This document shows, in pieces, positions 53,763-64,000 of a stretch of 64,000 nt of DNA. The stretch spans positions 310,001 through 374,000 of the forward strand of contig OY755198.1 of NCBI GenBank assembly GCA_963576735.1, written 5' to 3'. Origin of the DNA: Bedellia somnulentella (lineage: Eukaryota > Arthropoda > Insecta > Lepidoptera > Bedelliidae). Under the pieces are notes generated by a model. The model searched no databases. It was not told the origin of the DNA and worked only from the letters and a program-made list of their open reading frames with translations. Numbering within the stretch: the stretch's first letter is position 1; every line of letters starts with the position of its first letter. The position numbers and the translations under genes were made by a program.

Positions 53763-53992
53763 CCATGTAGTGCCTGCTTAAAATGTCACTACCTCTACCT
53801 ACCTACAGGTGTCCTAAGAGGCAACTAATGGTATGGAGCTTAGTGGTTTTAGGGTGATGCGGTTGGGAGACTGATCACCAAAAGTACTTTATTTCTACCA
53901 TTATGTCCACTATAAACTTCCAAATGTGGCTGAGGAGTTTCTAGCTCTGAGGCTCTGGCTACCCTTTCTTGGGATTTATGGCCGTGAGTATA
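53763..53992 (+). repeat. SINE-A copy, ATGTGG subtype
   Basis: Diverged copy with CAAATGTGGCTGAGGAGTTT. Confidence 0.68.
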
Positions 53993-54080
53993 AGTACGTC
54001 AAAAAACATTCTAGATATTCCATAGATTGAGAAAAATGACAATTAAAATTATACGAAAGTTTTACGAGTCTATGATAGTC

Positions 54081-54175
54081 CATGATAACTGAAAAGTTTT
54101 CGAAACGTCGGGCTTTAAAAAGAATGTTATAACACGCGATTAAAATATCCGAAAATCAAAAGTTGTTTCAATTAT
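54081..54175. repeat. Interspersed repeat F, copy 2
   Basis: Same orientation as the copy at 18463-18560, with scattered substitutions. Flanked by unannotated AT-rich sequence. Confidence 0.6.
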
Positions 54176-54471
54176 AATGTGCAATCGTGAAAATCTTAGA
54201 AAATACTATTATATGAAGGTTGCTGTGATGGCTTAAGGTATACCCAATGCAGTGTTGAAAAAGCCAAATAAAGTTAATAATTTAGGCTATGGTGGGCAAT
54301 GCAATAGAAAAGCCATCACTAATATTTTTCCTTCTCAATTGTTTTATGAATATTATTGTATGAAAGCATGCATGAATACCCTTTTCTAGGATTTTAGTTA
54401 CCAGTATTGGTATTTATGATTAGCGAAATTAATCAGTAAAATATTTATATATGCATGAAATATTTGATATT

Positions 54472-54655
54472 GGGTATTGGGGCTTTTTAAGGGATTTTTG
54501 GGCGATGCGGTTGGAGACCCATCACCAACAACCTTTATTTTACCATCTTTTCCTCACGCAACTTCCAAAAGTGGCTGAGGAATTTTTAATTCCTTAGCTC
54601 TGGCTACCCCTTCTAGGGATTTATAGCCGTGAGTATATGTATGTATGTGTGTATG
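54472..54655 (+). repeat. SINE-A copy, 5' truncated
   Basis: Starts at GGGTATTGGGGCTTTTTAAG and keeps the tail. Confidence 0.75.
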
Positions 54656-56533
54656 TTTAAATTTTCTTTTTCATGACTCTGATGTGATGGAATGGGGACT
54701 AAATTTGTTACAAACTTTGTTAAAGTTGCACTACCCTCAAGTTATTTCTTTATATGATGGAAGTAGACATAATAAAGTAAGGAAGGGTTTATTTGAATTC
54801 TTTAATGAATAAAATGTTGAATTTCTTCTGTTAAACAGTAGCAAAACATAGATATCACTGTGACTATAAGCAGACATCTTTAGTTAGACTTTTGGTTAGT
54901 TCTTTAGTATCAGTAATATTCCTCAATTCTATTCCACCTTCATAAGATTATAGGGTTGTTAATTTACCATTGACAAATGTGATTGGAATTATATAATATA
55001 ATGTAACATATTCATATTAGTAAATCCAATTATTACAATTGCAATAAAAAAACATAGAATTTATGATAATTTCTCATAGTTCCTACAAAGTCAAATTTGT
55101 GGGTATACAATAAATCTTGGCTTTCAAATTTAAATTACAAAAAAATTGTGCAAGTTTTTTTTTAGGTTATGATTTAAATAATGTTAACGGCCAGTTATAA
55201 ATTTTCTTTTTTTTGTGATAATGACTAAGAAGGTAGTAACAAAATCATGAGTCAATCGAATCATGAGAAACTTCTAGATTCGTACTGGAGGATAATATGC
55301 TAATAAGAAAAACTTTCGAATCTATGTAAGGCTCAGTTTTCTCTTCCGATATCAAAAGTAAACAATTTATGCAAATAATTTCACGTAAACGATGGATTTC
55401 GACATGAAGAAGACACTGGTTGACCTAAAAACTCCTTTTTGGATGGACAAAAGAAGGTTAGGTAGCAACAGTAAAAACTTTTTTGAATAGTTACGCAAAT
55501 GGAATGCACAGCTTATGTTTCATTTTTTAAATCAGAAAATCACTTACCCGGATTCTTCCGTGGTGGTAGTTTTCGTGGAAAACTTCCTATGGATGAAGTA
55601 AATTAATTTTTCACTTCCGAAGATAAAACTAAAAATCTCTTTGACAGATGACTGATGGTCTAAAAAAAGATGGCGAATAATATATACGCTATCGTTTGGC
55701 CGCGGGAAATTCAAATTACAAAGCCATAACATTGAATAATAATCATTCCATTTGAGTAATATGCAAATAGTTATCCAATAAAGTAAAGTAAATGCAACTT
55801 ACCTCAGAATTGACTAGATGAGCGTGTAAAACACGGTTTTCATAAGATAGCGTTAGACATTAAAATACTGATTTCAGTCTATTGAGTGCGATGTTGCCAA
55901 ACTGCTATTGCGTCAGAAGACAAAACTTGTTGAATTTTAATCATTTCACAACTTATACGTTAAAAGTTTATATCACAAAGTGTTTATAAATGCTATTGCT
56001 ATTTATTGAAATTGAATTATCAAAAATCAGAAAATAAAATTTAACGGTTAAAACTCCAAACTATCTTGCTAGAATTGGCAACGTTGCTTAGCGTTACACC
56101 CAAAACAATTTTTCAAACAAAGAACTAATTCAGTCTCAAGTTAATAAACGCACTTTTGTCCACTAAATGAAATTCTTTATGTTCTTAACATCACTTATTA
56201 ACAGTTCTAATGTTCAGATCTCTTTTCTATGTTATGTCTATTACGATTTCACTAAAAACTTGGTATAAACAACTGAGCTCGAAAGGTAAACAAATGAGGG
56301 TCAACAAGCGATTTTTATTTTGAAATTAGGGTTGCCATGTTGAAGTTTCGCACAAAAATTCTTCGTTTTCTACCAATTTGGGATTTATATTATACGAGTT
56401 TGACGATAGCTTTTTTGCTTCTCTTTAAGAGGTAATTGATAATGATAACTGAACGTCCTGGCTCAGTTGTAATTCTTATTTTGCGGATTTGGAGAAAAAA
56501 AAACACAGATAATTTTACATTTAAATTTTATAA
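54656..56533. other. Mostly unassigned sequence with two candidate minus-strand 5' exons
   Basis: Two strong GTAAGT donors on the minus strand end possible exons at 55548 (ATCCGG) and 55803 (TTCTGAG). No long coding frame can be assigned. The rest is AT-rich and unremarkable. Confidence 0.4.
55548..55686 (-). promoter_or_regulatory. Candidate core promoter and first exon
   Basis: On the minus strand TATATA (55681-55686) lies about 33 nt upstream of TCAGT with its A at 55653, the usual spacing of TATA box and arthropod initiator. About 106 nt later comes the GTAAGT donor at 55547. It could be an alternative promoter of the cyclin G-like gene about 18 kb downstream, or belong to another gene. 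Weak, but spacing and strand agree. Confidence 0.3.
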
Positions 56534-56731
56534 GTGGGTGTACGGAAGAAGTAGCTAATGCTGTTGGGTAATTTTAAGGCATTTTTGGCGATGTGGATGA
56601 AGACCGTCACCAACAATTTTTATTTTACCTTCTTTTCCCACTTAACTTCCAAATGTGGTTGATGAGCTTCCAGATCTGAAGCTCTGGCTACCCTTTCTAG
56701 GAATTTATAGCCGTGAGTATATGTATGTATG
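56534..56731 (+). repeat. SINE-A copy, 5' truncated
   Basis: GTGGGTGTACGGAAGAAG to the GTATGTATG tail. Ends shortly before the TAA repeat that holds the Dong-like element. Confidence 0.7.
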
Positions 56732-56755
56732 CATTTAATTTTACAATGTATGTAA

Positions 56756-58800
56756 TAATAATAATAATTGTAATGTAATGGGGCGGTAGTCGCGGTAGCA
56801 AGGAGCTACTCCTCATCGATGCGGTCGTAGGCCAACTGGTCAAACGCAACCGTCGGAACTTCTCCGCTGGCTGGATAGACTACAGGAAGGCGTTCGATTC
56901 GGTACCTCATACATGGCTCATGAGGGTCCTCGAGCTGTACAAAATTGATAGTGCAGTTCGACACTTCCTCGGGCAATGTATGGGGTGCTGGAGAACGATC
57001 CTGAGTTTAGACGGTCAGCGGATGACGGATGCGGATGACCAAATTGATATAAGGCGAGGGATTTTCCAGGGCGATTGCCTGAGTCCAGTTTGGTTTTGCT
57101 TGGCCCTGAATCCTCTAAGTACACTCTTGGAGAATTCGGGGACAGGCTTTCAGTTTCGGAGAGGCGGACCACGCTTGCCTCATCTCCTTTACATGGATGA
57201 CCTGAAGCTTTACGCCCCCACGGCTGACAGATTGGCGGAGCTACTGACGATCACTAATGATTTCAGTGGTTCCGTCAAGATGGAGCTCGGGGTCGATAAG
57301 TGTGCGGTCATTCATGTTGAGAAGGGGCATGTCGTGCACTCTGATGGTGTCGATGTCGGCACCAATCATTTGAGGGCACTCTCCGAGGCTGAAACATACC
57401 GGTATCTGGGCATGTCACAAACCATCGGTGTGAAGGTGGCAGACGTGAAACAGGGTGTTTGCGAGGAGTTTTATGGACGCCTGAAAAGTGTGCTTAATAG
57501 CTACTTGTCAGGCGTTAATAGAATCCGAGCCATTAACTCCTGGGTCATGCCTGTACTGATGTACACGTTTGGCGTGCTCAGATGGACTCAGTCCGAACTA
57601 GACGCTCTGGACAGATGAGTCCGCACGACGATGACCTCTCATCGAATGCATCATCCGAGGTCGTCGGTTATGAGATTGTATATCCCGCGGAAGTGTGGTG
57701 GTCGAGGCCTCTTGAGTGCCAAAACCATGCACAACCGCGAGGTATGCAACCTCAGAAACTATTTTTTGACGATGACGGATGATAGTATTCGGGGAGAGGT
57801 GGTCGCTAGTGATAAAGGACTGACTACCTTATCGTTGGCCTCACAGGATTGGCGAACCCCGGAGGTACTTAGCACCTCTGATCGGGAGTCCGTATGGAAA
57901 GAGAAGGAGCTGCACGGGAGGTTTTACAAGGTACTTCACGAACCTTTCGTGGACCGTAAAGCCTCCCTGCATTGGCTGCGTTTCGGGGACCTCTTTGGGG
58001 AAACCGAAGGTTTTGTCTGTGCAATACAGGACCAGGTTATCAAGACGCGGAACTATCGGAAATACATCCTAAAGGACGGTACCACAGACATCTGTCGAGC
58101 ATGTGGCCGTCCCGGAGAGTCACTTAGGCATGTTATTTCCGGTTGTTCGGCTCTTGCTAACACTGAGTACTTGCACAGACACAACCAAGCAGCCAAAATC
58201 CTACATCAGGAGCTCGCTCTGAAATACGGACTCTTGCAACAGAGGCTGCCGTATTACAAGTATCTGCCGGAGCCAATCCTAGAAAACGACCGAGCCAAAA
58301 TCTATTGGGACCGATCCGTTATCACGGACAGGACTATTCTAGCGAATAAGCCTGATATCGTGGTATGGGATCGGTCGCAGTCGAGGGTATTTCTAGTGGA
58401 TGTCACTATCCCTCATGACGAGGGTCTCGTGAAACCCGACACCGAGAAGCGTCGGAAATATCTCGATCTGGCTCACGAGATCACCGACATGTGGGGTGTG
58501 ACTTCGACAGAAATAATCCCAATTGTTCTGTCCGCGAACGGGTTAATTCCAACCAGCCTCGCGACCAACTTGAGGCGGTTGGATTTCTGTGGCGTGTCGG
58601 TTCCAGCACAAATGCAGAAAGCGGTGCTGCTCGATACGGCTCGGATCGTCCGTCGGTTCTTGAACCTGACTCCCTGACCCCGACCGACTGTTCTTTTGTC
58701 GGGGAGTACCGCCTCTCCCATTTCAAATTTATATTTTCTTTTTCGGCCATGGGAGAGGCGAGGAACTAAAAGTAATGCCAAAATAATAATAATAATAATA
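56756..58800 (+). mobile_element. R4/Dong-type non-LTR retrotransposon, 5' truncated
   Basis: About 2 kb between an (ATA)n run at 56756-56768 and another at 58783-58801, matching the known preference of Dong-type R4 elements for TAA repeats. The 5' junction lies near 56776. Coding begins inside the RT and runs to a C-terminal restriction-like endonuclease. The 3' UTR (58678-58781) has two short hairpins, CCGAC/GTCGG and GCCTCTCCCAT/ATGGGAGAGGC. Confidence 0.82.
56779..58677 (+). pseudogene. R4/Dong-like RT-endonuclease, truncated with one stop
   Basis: Open in one frame from 56779 except a TGA at 57616-57618. Visible parts in order: DYRKAFDSVPH (RT motif A), IFQGDCLSP, LLYMDDLKLYA (catalytic YMDD), then after the stop a CCHC finger with CRACGRPGESLRH and SGC, and a restriction-like endonuclease with KPDIVVWDRS and FLVDVTIP. 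The order RT, CCHC, PD-(D/E)XK is that of R2/R4-type LINEs rather than APE-type ones. The TGA follows LDALDR, and a CGA to TGA change at a CpG is the likely cause. The N-terminal half, including DNA-binding fingers, is missing. Confidence 0.85.
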
Positions 58801-58801
58801 A

Positions 58802-59537
58802 TTTATTTATTGAAACATCATAAAAAAAGAACAAATGGGCTTATATAACCTTCATCACATTTGTTATAAACGAAGGATTTATCTTTAGTCTTTGGAGCAA
58901 AGCTCCATTTACCCCCGACTTTTGTATTTCGCATGTAACCTAACTCCTCCTAAACGGCATAGTATATCTAACTTCAACCAAATTTTGTATGATGGTCAAA
59001 TGCATCAAGGACCAGGTTGTGTGTGACGAAGAGGTATTTGTAAAAAAATGTTACCATTCAGGAATGATCACCCTTTAAAGTTTCCCATGTAAGTCTATGG
59101 AAAACTATTGAAAACAAATCGGTTATCTCTTTAATTTTGTTCAGCTTCACTCCAAACCTCACCTAGTATAAATCAATGAGCCCTAAATGAGTTCATAAAA
59201 AATTACGAGTTCCATGGGTGATAAAGAACGGCGATAGGCTTATACGGTAAATTAGGATCGTTGCTACCATATCACAGTCACAACGATATTAAAACCATAA
59301 ATACAATGACCCTGCCATGTCAGTATCTATGTATGTACGAAATAACCACATCACATCAAACTACCGTTCTAACACATTCTCTTGAAAATAATCCGATACT
59401 TATAAAATAGTGAACTATACCGTTGAAAAAGGACACTGAATAATGGATTGGAGTTCCCGCTGTGAGTACCATTGCTTATATTCGTCGAATCACAGCTTTA
59501 AGTCCGAATGGTAAGTGTTCTTTCAGAAGCATATAGT
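58802..59537. other. Unassigned sequence
   Basis: AT-rich; nothing recognisable beyond short tracts. 58875-59180 (CTTTGGAGCAAAGCTCC, CCATGTAAGTCTATGG) has no identified source. Confidence 0.4.
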
Positions 59538-59894
59538 ACATACATACATATACTCACGCCAATAGTTCCCATTGGGGTAGGCAGAGACTATAGATCGCCA
59601 CTTCTTATGATCCTGACAAACCTCTCTAGCTTCTTCTACATCCATCAATCTTTTTATGCATGTTCTTTTATTCTTCATACTTCGGACGCCTGCCTATTTG
59701 AGCAGACTCTCAATTTGGTCCAAGTGGCTCAAAAAGGCAGGTGTCCGCAGTATGAAGAATAAAAGAGCATGTATGAAAAGATTGATTGATGTAAACGAAG
59801 CCAGAGAGGTTTGCCAGGATCGTACAAAGTGGCGATTGATAGTCTCTGCCTACCCCAATGGGAACTAACGGAGTGAGAATATGTATGTATGTAG
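59538..59894. repeat. Large hairpin element, family D
   Basis: Arms 59551-59694 and 59736-59889 are inverted repeats: TTCCCATTGGGGTAGGCAGA on the left pairs with TCTGCCTACCCCAATGGGAA on the right, and the pairing continues through ACCTCTCT and TTTTATTCTTCATACT. Loop of 41 nt. Outer ends carry ACATACATACATATACTCAC and (GTAT)n. A scrap of the same family is at 36085. Confidence 0.78.
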
Positions 59895-60744
59895 TTGTGT
59901 CCGTGGACGTCCTCTACTAACATTACCATCCACACTGCCTCTATAGATCCCTAAGCATATAGTGACCAAGTTTTTCACGATAGCCTATTCACCGAAACAA
60001 GTTAGTACGGGAGATAGTAGCGCACGTGATTGGTTGATGATAAGAGACCAAGGGCGCGTTCAGATGTTTTTTTTTGACTGCCGCTCGCTAGTTCATATTG
60101 TCACTCGTCGTCAATTATATAAAAAGATTAAATATTTATCTGTACAATTTATAATTATTATGAGTAAGAGAAGAGAGTAGAGGTGAATCAACGGACAGTG
60201 AATAATAAAATTTTAAAATGAAGTATAACATTATTGTTTTATTTTCCAAGTAGGCAAACATAATACAACCAGTCAACTGCTAATGAGGATCGTATTTTTA
60301 AAACGTTTTTTTGTCACTTAAGTGTAAAATTTTGTAATTATGACCTTTTGAAAATTTAAAATGAACCAATTAGGTACCGACATTGGTAATTCAATCAGTA
60401 CCGACCGAGCCTTGTGGATGCATCTTTACATTTCTAAGCGATTGTTTACACCTACTGACGGTTAATGACGGTCAGTTGTCCTTTTCATTTGCGTACAGAT
60501 TCATGAGTGAGAGGGCACTACATTAACTTGTTTCCGTAAATACACTATAACTAGACAGTTCCCTTGTTTTTATAGAATGTATTAATATAAAAATGCTTGA
60601 ATGAAATTATAGGTGAGATACATGGTACTGATGACTTATAGTGTACATATATACGCATGCTAATTATACTTATATCTTCATTGATTTTGTATCACTTATT
60701 TTTTAATTTAAGTTGTTGAAAGTCGAAACTGATAATACAATGCA
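59895..60744. other. Unassigned sequence
   Basis: No gene or clear repeat. Contains ACTGACGGTTAATGACGGTCAGT near 60454, a short imperfect palindrome. Confidence 0.35.
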
Positions 60745-60900
60745 AATAAATAAAGGAAAGAATTTTTTTTTCGACAATAGCGGGGATCGAACCCAAGACC
60801 ATCGGGTATACGCCCCCGTCGCGCTGCCAATTGAGCTAGTAGTGTTTAGTAGTGCGAAATTCTTCATTCCTTTTGTTTGTTTTACACTTTAAGTAACGTT
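60745..60900 (-). repeat. tRNA-like element G, copy 2 (left arm of fold-back)
   Basis: Reverse strand carries ATTGGCAGCGCGACGGGGGC and B box GGTTCGATCCCC, flanked by AAGGAAAGAATTT and its inverse AAATTCTTCATTCCTT. Continues through TTTGTTTGTTTTACACTTTA, which pairs with the sequence at 61029-61050. Confidence 0.55.
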
Positions 60901-61020
60901 CGCGTTACCTACCTCCGAATTTTTTAGATTCCGGAAGGCCACTTGTCTATATGTACAGATATAATGCAAATATTGAGAACGCTTATATGAACGTTAACGA
61001 GAACGTTTTGTAAGTAATCC

Positions 61021-61183
61021 TAACACTACTTAAAGTGTAAAACAAACAAAAAGATCGAAAAATTTCGCACTAGAAGCCATTTGACATTATAGCTCAATTG
61101 GCAGAGCGACGGGGGCGTATACCCGGAAGTCGCCGATTCTATCCCCACATGAGGTTATAGTAATAATCCCCACATGAGGTTTT
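61021..61183 (+). repeat. tRNA-like element G, copy 3 (right arm of fold-back)
   Basis: ATAGCTCAATTGGCAGAGCG head with degraded T arm, preceded by TAAAGTGTAAAACAAACAAA, the inverse of the left arm. Ends with a doubled CCCCACATGAGGTT. Same 3' motif as at 29211 and 63282. Confidence 0.5.
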
Positions 61184-61845
61184 TACGAAAAATAACATTC
61201 TAAATACAATGCAAGTTAACCAATCTATGAAAGATCTAAATTAATCAATATATAAATCCACATATGTTTAAGTATGTTCTACCAATCCTACTCAACGTTG
61301 CATTTACTAGCAACATTAAGAGAGGCGGCAAACTATTTTGAGTTTGAATCTGTGACGGACGGTGTTTGAAACAAATTGAAAAAGTTCGTTTTGTATTTAT
61401 TTTTGTTATTAAATTATGTTTAATATTAATTTTAAAAGGCTTTTAGATATGAAAATCTCTAAACGTAATTATTTTCAAGTTAAACCTTAACTAATGACTT
61501 TTAACTCCATAATTTATAACTGACTTCTATGAATTGCTATGGCTTCGGAAGGTAATTTCACATTGTTTTAAAATAAAGATTAATGCAATTATGCGATGCC
61601 ATACTTTATTTTATAACTTAAAAAATAACGGCTGACCCAACGCTACTTTCTCATGATAAAGTCAAATGTCCATGGCAAAAATACAATTAACATTACGTGG
61701 TTGTACAAATCCTCAAAACAATATTGTTTTGTTATGAGTTTTCACAATAAAACTATTACATGACTAAAACTTACCAAAAAGTCTTTATTTAGTTCTAAAT
61801 GTCACATATGTGTACAATAATATTTAACTTTATTATTTCTTCTAT
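61184..61845. other. Unassigned AT-rich sequence
   Basis: No coding features, inverted ends or known repeats recognised. Confidence 0.35.
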
Positions 61846-61847
61846 TG

Positions 61848-62008
61848 TGAGGAAGTCCACATGGTTAAGCTGTACTTAGTTATGTGACAGTGTATTTGAA
61901 AACGGCAATAGGCCGGCCCCTATCTTGCGAGTTCACTGACCAAGCAAAACGTGGGTACTCTGAAAACCAGGTGATATTCATGTCACTTGGCCCAACATGC
62001 ACTGGACC
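61848..62008 (+). repeat. SINE-B fragment, diverged
   Basis: GTGAGGAAGTCCACATGGTT, GCAAAACGTGGGTACTCTGA and AAACCAGGTGATATTCATG. Head and tail missing. Confidence 0.6.
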
Positions 62009-62162
62009 AAGATCTCTCACTTTGCACCGGTCCTTATAAGTTATAAGATCATAAAAATCGATCCTTTATTTCATATATTTCCTCCCTAAATTACAGACAT
62101 TTATTCGTGAAATCTACCTACCCCTTTTAGGACTATACCCGTTATCACATCTTTAACGTATT

Positions 62163-62312
62163 CACCAAAGGAGTGAAAGAGGTAGAATTAGTTTTCAGAG
62201 TACCAAAATTTTGCTTGGACAGTCTTTTTGTGTTATTTGAAACAGGCCCAAAATAATTTTGTACGATTACTCTATTTTCTAAGAGTAACTAAGTTGACCA
62301 GGTTTCCACACG
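62163..62312 (-). repeat. SINE-B fragment, old
   Basis: Reverse and decayed: TTTTGCTTGGACAGTCT, GAAACAGGCCC, GTAACTAAGTTGACCAGG. Confidence 0.45.
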
Positions 62313-62354
62313 TAATTTTCCATCATCGATTATAATCTTGACAAATAAATATAA

Positions 62355-62567
62355 CATACATACATATACTCACGGCTATAATTCCCTAGAAGGGGGCCAC
62401 TTTTTGAAAGTTGTGTGGGGAAAAGATGGTATAATAAAGGTTGTTGGTGATGGTTCTCCAACCGCATCTTCCAATGTTCCCATAATAGCCCCAAAACCGT
62501 TAGTCGCCTCCTACGAACACCCACCGGAAGAAATAGGGTAGTGCTACTGTAAGCCGACACTACACGC
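62355..62567 (-). repeat. SINE-A copy with clear target duplication
   Basis: CAAATAAATATAAC precedes the ACATAC tail (62343 onward) and is repeated after the head CCGACACTACACG at 62568. An internal segment is deleted. Confidence 0.82.
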
Positions 62568-62581
62568 AAATAAATATAACA

Positions 62582-63010
62582 TTATAAATATTGTATGATA
62601 GGTTATGAATTGTAAAGTCTTAAGTCTTTTTTGAGTTTACACTGTGAGCAAAGGTAGTAAATTTAATTAAGTAATAAAAAAAACAATATTACTGATAAAA
62701 ATATGTATTTAACAAATACAACTTACAAAAACTAACATTAAACATCTAACAATAACACTATCAAAAATTGGTATAAAACTTATATAATTCTTAATACAAA
62801 CATAATAATCGACAAAATAATAAATTTTTGGACTCCCGAAACTTAAATACAGGGAATATATACTATTAAAAAGAAAAAAAGAATCTGATCAGCCGCTTTG
62901 GAGGAGTTTGGTGACCAAAACTGTGACACGTGAATTTTATATATAGCCTTTGTTTCTTCTAAAGAAATCATTTTTAAAATCGGCTGAATGATTACATCTA
63001 TCTTTCCTAT
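62582..63010. other. Unassigned AT-rich sequence
   Basis: Lies just 3' of the mariner fragment. No inverted terminal repeat of mariner type recognised. Confidence 0.35.
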
Positions 63011-63057
63011 TTATAATGAGTATAAAGATATATTGTATTGCCTGCTTAGAATTTCAG

Positions 63058-63933
63058 GTGAATACGGTGCTTGGTCGAGAACTTTTGTTGAATTTTTCGC
63101 TAAAAACTCTTTCACTATAATGGCTGTGTGTGATGGTGCATTATCATGGTGCAGCATCCATGAGTTGTGTTGCCACAAATCTGGACGTTTTCGGCGGATA
63201 CTCTCACGCAAACGCTTCATGACGCCTAAATAATATTCTTTACTCACTCATTCCTTTAATAACATCTTTTATTTATGATTAATAATCCCCACATGAGGAA
63301 TTCATGTCAAAAAACATTAAATTAAGTAAAAAAAACTGTCAGCATCACCTTGATTTTGGAGCGACTTTGCCGCGATTTTTTGTGTTTCGGCTCGTTTTCG
63401 AGACGCCATTCTGAAGACTGTTGGCTTGTTTGCATGTCGTATTCATAAACCCATGTCTCGTCGCCAGTTATTATACGTTTCATAAAGGTCGGATCCGTAG
63501 ACGCTCGGGAAACCATGTCTTCAGCGACATGCTTTCGCTGCGCTTTTTGAACAAAATTGAGCTCTTTTGGAACTAGTCGAGCGGCGACGCGTTTCATGCC
63601 TAAAATGTCAATGAGAATGTTGTGGACGGACTTAAAAGATATGTTCACCTCACAAGCCAACTCTCTCAGACTCATACGTCGATTTTCGAGCACTAGCTTC
63701 TTGATTCTGTCGATGTTTTCTTTGGTCGTAGCGGTTGAAGGTCTACCAGAACGAGGCAAGTCTACTACTACTTCTCGGCCTTCTTTAAAAGCCTTATACC
63801 ATTCATAAGCCCTTGTTTTCGATATACACGATTCGCCGTAGGTATTTCGCAACATTTTTAGTGATTCACCACATGAAATATCATTCGAAACACAAAATTT
63901 AAGGCACACTCTTTGTTCAACAATATTTTTCAT
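63058..63933 (-). pseudogene. Mariner-type transposase, broken
   Basis: A first frame (63933 to 63322, 203 codons) has the paired HTH region (LRELACEVNISFKSVHNIL, preceded by DLPRSGRPS) and the first catalytic aspartate in ITGDETWVYEYD. After KVMLTVFF it is broken, and a second frame (63247 down) resumes at KEYYLGVMKRLRE with the second aspartate in WMLHHDNAPSHT. It stops after PYSPE, so the third aspartate and C-terminus are absent. The break contains about 50-75 bp of foreign sequence with AATAATCCCCACATGAGG, shared with element G. Confidence 0.85.
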
Positions 63934-64000
63934 TGTAAAAATCGCCGAGGACTCAAAACTATGACCAACAAAAAATGTAGTTTAAAACAAATTAAATGAC

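Noticed and set aside
59508..59935. Several 68 to 84-codon frames on both strands
   Set aside because: They fall in the arms of the hairpin element D and mirror each other; no coding features.
1..64000. CRISPR array or bacterial operon structure
   Set aside because: Repeats are dispersed or multi-kilobase; there are no short regularly spaced repeats with unique spacers, no Shine-Dalgarno-led gene clusters, and the only host gene is spliced.

Overview
The window looks like a lepidopteran (moth or butterfly) chromosome segment. It is AT-rich, intron-rich and packed with short interspersed repeats. It carries insect-type Ty3/gypsy, R4/Dong, mariner and Helitron sequences. I see no bacterial features, no CRISPR array and no rRNA.

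The one host gene I can reconstruct is a cyclin G-like gene on the minus strand. Eight coding exons join in frame with GT/AG junctions to give about 299 codons plus stop: 37436-37543, 34417-34532, 28616-28743, 22633-22700, 20516-20620, 18917-19093, 17887-18003 and 17223-17303. A probable 5' UTR exon lies at 39915 and above. The exons are all short (68 to 177 nt), so they are easily missed; most long open frames in the window belong to transposons or are chance.

Layout. 1-18254: a tandem array of about 4.45 kb units, four copies seen and open at the left window edge. Each unit carries the last two coding exons of the cyclin G-like gene, so the 3' end of the gene is amplified. A 200-bp N gap sits in the array, and its flanks repeat the same 575 bp. 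18.3-23.3 kb: cyclin G introns with a Helitron and SINE-like repeats. 23.2-28.7 kb: three tandem copies of the 3' part of the third coding exon, separated by a TATGAG-type minisatellite; one copy is split by a MITE, and a near-intact Ty3/gypsy element (23963-28595, 105-bp LTRs, 1440-codon gag-pol) separates the third. 29.2-33.5 kb: a second gypsy copy of the same family with an in-frame 384-bp deletion in reverse transcriptase. 33.5-56.7 kb: upstream introns and flank, dominated by two SINE-like families. Family A has a (ATGT)n tail. Family B has a tRNA-derived head and a TTATG tail. Several DNA transposons and fold-back elements lie among them. 56.8-58.8 kb: a 5'-truncated R4/Dong-type LINE flanked by TAA repeats. 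59.5-61.2 kb: two large inverted-repeat structures. 63.0-64.0 kb: a broken mariner transposase.

The most notable feature is the exon biology of the cyclin G-like locus: amplified terminal exons in long tandem units, and separately a partial internal exon triplicated with its splice donor. All similarity calls are by eye from motifs and remembered family features; no search was run.
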